In this document: one piece after another, positions 56,967 through 58,460 of the stretch
Numbering within the stretch: the first letter of the stretch is position 1
Layout: the number at the start of each line of letters is the position of its first letter
Source: a virus
Direction: 5' to 3' (one strand)
Virus record (IMG/VR): IMGVR_UViG_3300028840_003750
Coordinates: 1-58,460 of that record
DNA length: 58,460 bases
Notes under the pieces: model-generated
Told to the model about the DNA's origin: nothing
Database searches by the model: none
The model's input: the letters and a program-made list of their open reading frames with translations, nothing else
Translations under genes and position numbers: made by a program

Positions 56967-57143
56967 CTACCAGGTATCTCTCGGATTACCGCAAAAAGCA
57001 TCATCATGCTTGGCTGCTTCCCGGCATTGCGCACACAGCCCATCGTGCATACATCTGGCACATCCCTCTTGGCTACATTGCGTGCAATACTCCTCTTGCC
57101 GATGAAGGCCTCGTGTATGGCCGCATGTTGGACAATCACTCAT
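56967..57143 (-). CDS. Cysteine-rich zinc protein
   Basis: A 58-residue protein beginning MSDCPTCGHTRGLHRQEEYC and continuing with CTQC, CARC, CAQC and a final C: eight or nine cysteines with regular CxxC spacing and histidines, enough for two zinc ions. It starts within the overlapping TAATG of the previous gene, and the helicase follows five bases later, so the gene is almost certainly real. Function unknown. Confidence 0.75.
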   Translation of the reverse strand: MSDCPTCGHTRGLHRQEEYCTQCSQEGCARCMHDGLCAQCREAAKHDDAFCGNPRDTW

Positions 57144-57313
57144 TAGCTATTCCTCATTGGCTCAAGGGAAAGCTTCCAGCGACAACCATGCCACTGGACT
57201 GTCACTAATCCGTTGTGGTGAATTCGGCAGCTGAAGCCTTCCACTTTTTCAATAGTCTCCTGCAGAATCCGAAGGGCTTTTCGCCTAGTCCAGTATTTAG
57301 CTCTGTTGCTCAT
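57143..57313 (-). CDS. Small basic protein
   Basis: A 56-residue protein (MSNRAKYWTRRKALRILQET...) with a basic helix and a beta-hairpin (GFSCRIHHNGLVTVQWHGCRWKL). AGAGG six bases upstream supports the start. TAATG coupling with the zinc protein. Function unknown; may bind nucleic acid. Confidence 0.7.
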   Translation of the reverse strand: MSNRAKYWTRRKALRILQETIEKVEGFSCRIHHNGLVTVQWHGCRWKLSLEPMRNS

Positions 57314-57322
57314 AGCTACCTC

Positions 57323-57433
57323 TCAAGCTGATGTGTCGAGTTTCTTTCGTAAGCTGCCTTTCGCATGTAGCTGATACAGACCCCAATAGACATTACACTG
57401 CCCCAGGTTGAAGCGCCTTTTTCCTGGAAAGTC
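57323..57433 (-). pseudogene. Protein-like frame without a start codon
   Basis: A 36-codon open frame encoding DFPGKRRFNLGQCNVYWGLY followed by a basic end (HAKGSLRKKLDTSA). It looks protein-like but has no ATG, GTG or TTG. An ATG frame upstream (57486) ends at TGA 15 codons later, in another frame. Either the remains of a broken gene or a sequencing-frame error. Confidence 0.4.
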
Positions 57434-57507
57434 TTACTTCAAGAATACCATCCAAACAAATGGTTACGCTTATTGTCTTTGGCCATTTGGTAAAAGAGTA
57501 TCCTTCA

Positions 57508-57783
57508 TTAAGTTCGCAGACGCATCTTACTTTTATCACATTGCTCCTCGAAAAGCATAGCTGCTTGCGTTAGACCATCAAGCTTGCTTTGATGGTAATC
57601 AACTACCCTTGCTTGCCGAATGTGCAAAGCGAGATCATTCGAGTCTATTCCCCGAAGCTTACCAAGCTCTTGCCTCCAGAGCTCAGTCTCTTGAGCTACA
57701 AGCTCCCAAATCTCATCTGCCGCCAAACGGCGTGTAAACGGCTCGGACACAGCTGAGCCGAAATGCACGATACGTGCCATCAT
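57508..57783 (-). CDS. Hypothetical helical protein, first leftward gene
   Basis: A 91-residue charged helical protein (TRRLAADEIWELVAQETELWRQELGKLRGIDSNDLALHIRQARVVDYHQSKLDGL). First gene of the leftward unit next to the divergent control region. No recognised family; an early regulatory or replication accessory role is possible from position only. Confidence 0.65.
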   Translation of the reverse strand: MMARIVHFGSAVSEPFTRRLAADEIWELVAQETELWRQELGKLRGIDSNDLALHIRQARVVDYHQSKLDGLTQAAMLFEEQCDKSKMRLRT

Positions 57784-58003
57784 GGGAGCTGGCGGAACGA
57801 GCCGCTTAGGCGAGCTAGCGTGTAAGGATCTCCGCGTAAATAGCTACGCACAGGTGCGAAAAGTATGTAGCTTGATCAGAATTTTCAACAGGTTGCACAC
57901 CGTTTTAGCTGGCATGTAACCTGCAATGTAAGCCATCACACAACGCAAACCTTATTAACATGAGGATAGTTCAATGGTGGCGCAACCCGGCTAAGGGAAT
58001 AGT
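57784..58003. promoter_or_regulatory. Divergent control region
   Basis: 220 bp between the two transcription units. Rightward: TTGCAC 57894-57899 with TGTAAC 57916-57921 at 16 bp. Leftward: TTGAAA-17-TACTTT (57857-57885 on the minus strand). The rightward elements overlap an inverted repeat CAGGTT (57889-57894)/AACCTG (57918-57923), a candidate operator. No clear DnaA boxes are seen despite the DnaA-like gene next door. Confidence 0.55.
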
Positions 58004-58354
58004 ATGTCAGAGCTAGAAAAAGACGTCGTTCAAGAATCAGAGCTTGTGCACGAAGTGCTTCAGCGCTGTGCTAGGCGCCGGATCATGCCTGTGATAGATG
58101 AGGTGTGCATAGAGTATGGCGTCACGAATCGGGAGATTGCCGGACGCCAGCGTTCAAAGCTGTTCAATGCAGCCCGTGCGTACCTTTGGTATAGGCTATA
58201 CCAAACAGGGAGCTTCTCCTACCCTGATATAGGATGGATATTCATGAGGGATCATACCTCTATAATCAATGGGGTGGCAAAGCACAGGAAACGCCCAAGA
58301 GCTGAGCTGCACCCTGAATGCACCTCACCCTGTCTGGAGGCTAGCTGTGCCTGA
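58004..58354 (+). CDS. Free-standing DnaA domain IV-like protein
   Basis: A 116-residue protein matching only the C-terminal DNA-binding domain of DnaA. IDEVCIEYGVTNREIAGRQRSKLFNAARAYLWYRLYQTGSFSYPDIGWIFMRDHTSIING (31-90) aligns with the R-x-R helix, the TG-x-SYPxIG segment and the signature RDHTSIIN that recognises DnaA boxes. The AAA+ and oligomerisation domains are missing. The C-terminus has extra cysteines. First gene of the rightward unit. It may compete with or recruit host replication. Overlaps the next gene by eight bases across the contig joint. Confidence 0.83.
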   Translation: MSELEKDVVQESELVHEVLQRCARRRIMPVIDEVCIEYGVTNREIAGRQRSKLFNAARAYLWYRLYQTGSFSYPDIGWIFMRDHTSIINGVAKHRKRPRAELHPECTSPCLEASCA

Positions 58355-58460
58355 AGACGAAGGATACTATTGCAGCTGTGGTCGCTTCGTGGTAGACAGC
58401 TTCTGTGATTCGTGTCAGGGAGCCGACGAGCTGGAGGCTTGCAGTAGGACACCAGAGCAT
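58317..58460. repeat. Terminal direct repeat, copy 2
   Basis: An exact copy of bases 1-144. The GTG start of the zinc-binding gene (58347) lies within it, so both ends encode the same gene start and the map is circular. Confidence 0.95.

Noticed and set aside
57784-58003. DnaA-box cluster as phage origin
   Set aside because: Only weak resemblances such as TTGCACACC are present; no TTATCCACA-type boxes could be identified by eye.

Overview
This window is a complete or nearly complete genome of a tailed bacteriophage with a contractile (myovirus-type) tail. Bases 1-144 are repeated exactly at 58317-58460, and the gene pair at that junction reads through without a break, so the molecule closes into a circle of about 58,316 bp. 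Strong Shine-Dalgarno sites, sigma70-like promoters and two bacterial-type tRNAs point to a bacterial host, which I cannot name. Composition is intermediate in GC with local GC-rich patches (9.7-10.0, 11.1-11.6, 25.4-26.0, 41.1-41.4 and 52.0-52.6 kb).

Layout. Two divergent transcription units leave a 220-bp control region (57784-58003). The rightward unit crosses the junction and runs to 10603. It opens with a free-standing DnaA domain IV protein, a zinc-binding protein, a small nucleotidyltransferase, a 5'-3' exonuclease fused to an ERF-type annealing protein, an SSB and an HNH-type protein. A long series of small accessory genes follows, re-initiated by repeated promoters at 3.4, 4.57, 8.2 and 10.05 kb. 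The leftward unit runs from 57783 down to 10744. It first carries a zinc-rich small gene pair, an SNF2-type helicase and DNA methyltransferase pair, a DUF1643 protein, a large replication-initiator-like protein and a SLOG-family protein. Then come two tRNA genes, a DNA-binding protein, a MazG-like protein, a lipoprotein, small and large terminase, a fibre-like protein, portal, prohead protease with a nested scaffold, decoration protein, major capsid, head-tail connectors, sheath, tube, tape measure, baseplate and fibre genes, and a few membrane proteins. The two units converge on terminators at 10642-10709.

The virion plan (DUF935 portal, DUF1320-like connector, sheath, DNA-circularisation-type baseplate protein, hub, spike, gp25-like and J proteins) resembles that of phage Mu. 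No transposase, integrase, DNA polymerase or recognisable endolysin is visible.

The most unusual feature is a set of small rightward gene cassettes inserted between leftward late genes at 20.5, 22.1, 26.0, 30.9, 34.1, 40.0 and 41.5 kb. Each has its own leader: usually a -35 hexamer 17 bp from an extended -10 (TGCTA type), then a GGAG-type ribosome site. Three leaders contain the palindrome TGTTTCACGTGAAACG overlapping the -10, and a fourth, perfect copy (TGTTTCACGTGAAACA) lies between two convergent genes. This is the consensus sequence of bacterial chromosomal parS centromeres, yet no ParB gene is seen. Host ParB may therefore bind this phage DNA, either to partition it or to repress these cassettes.
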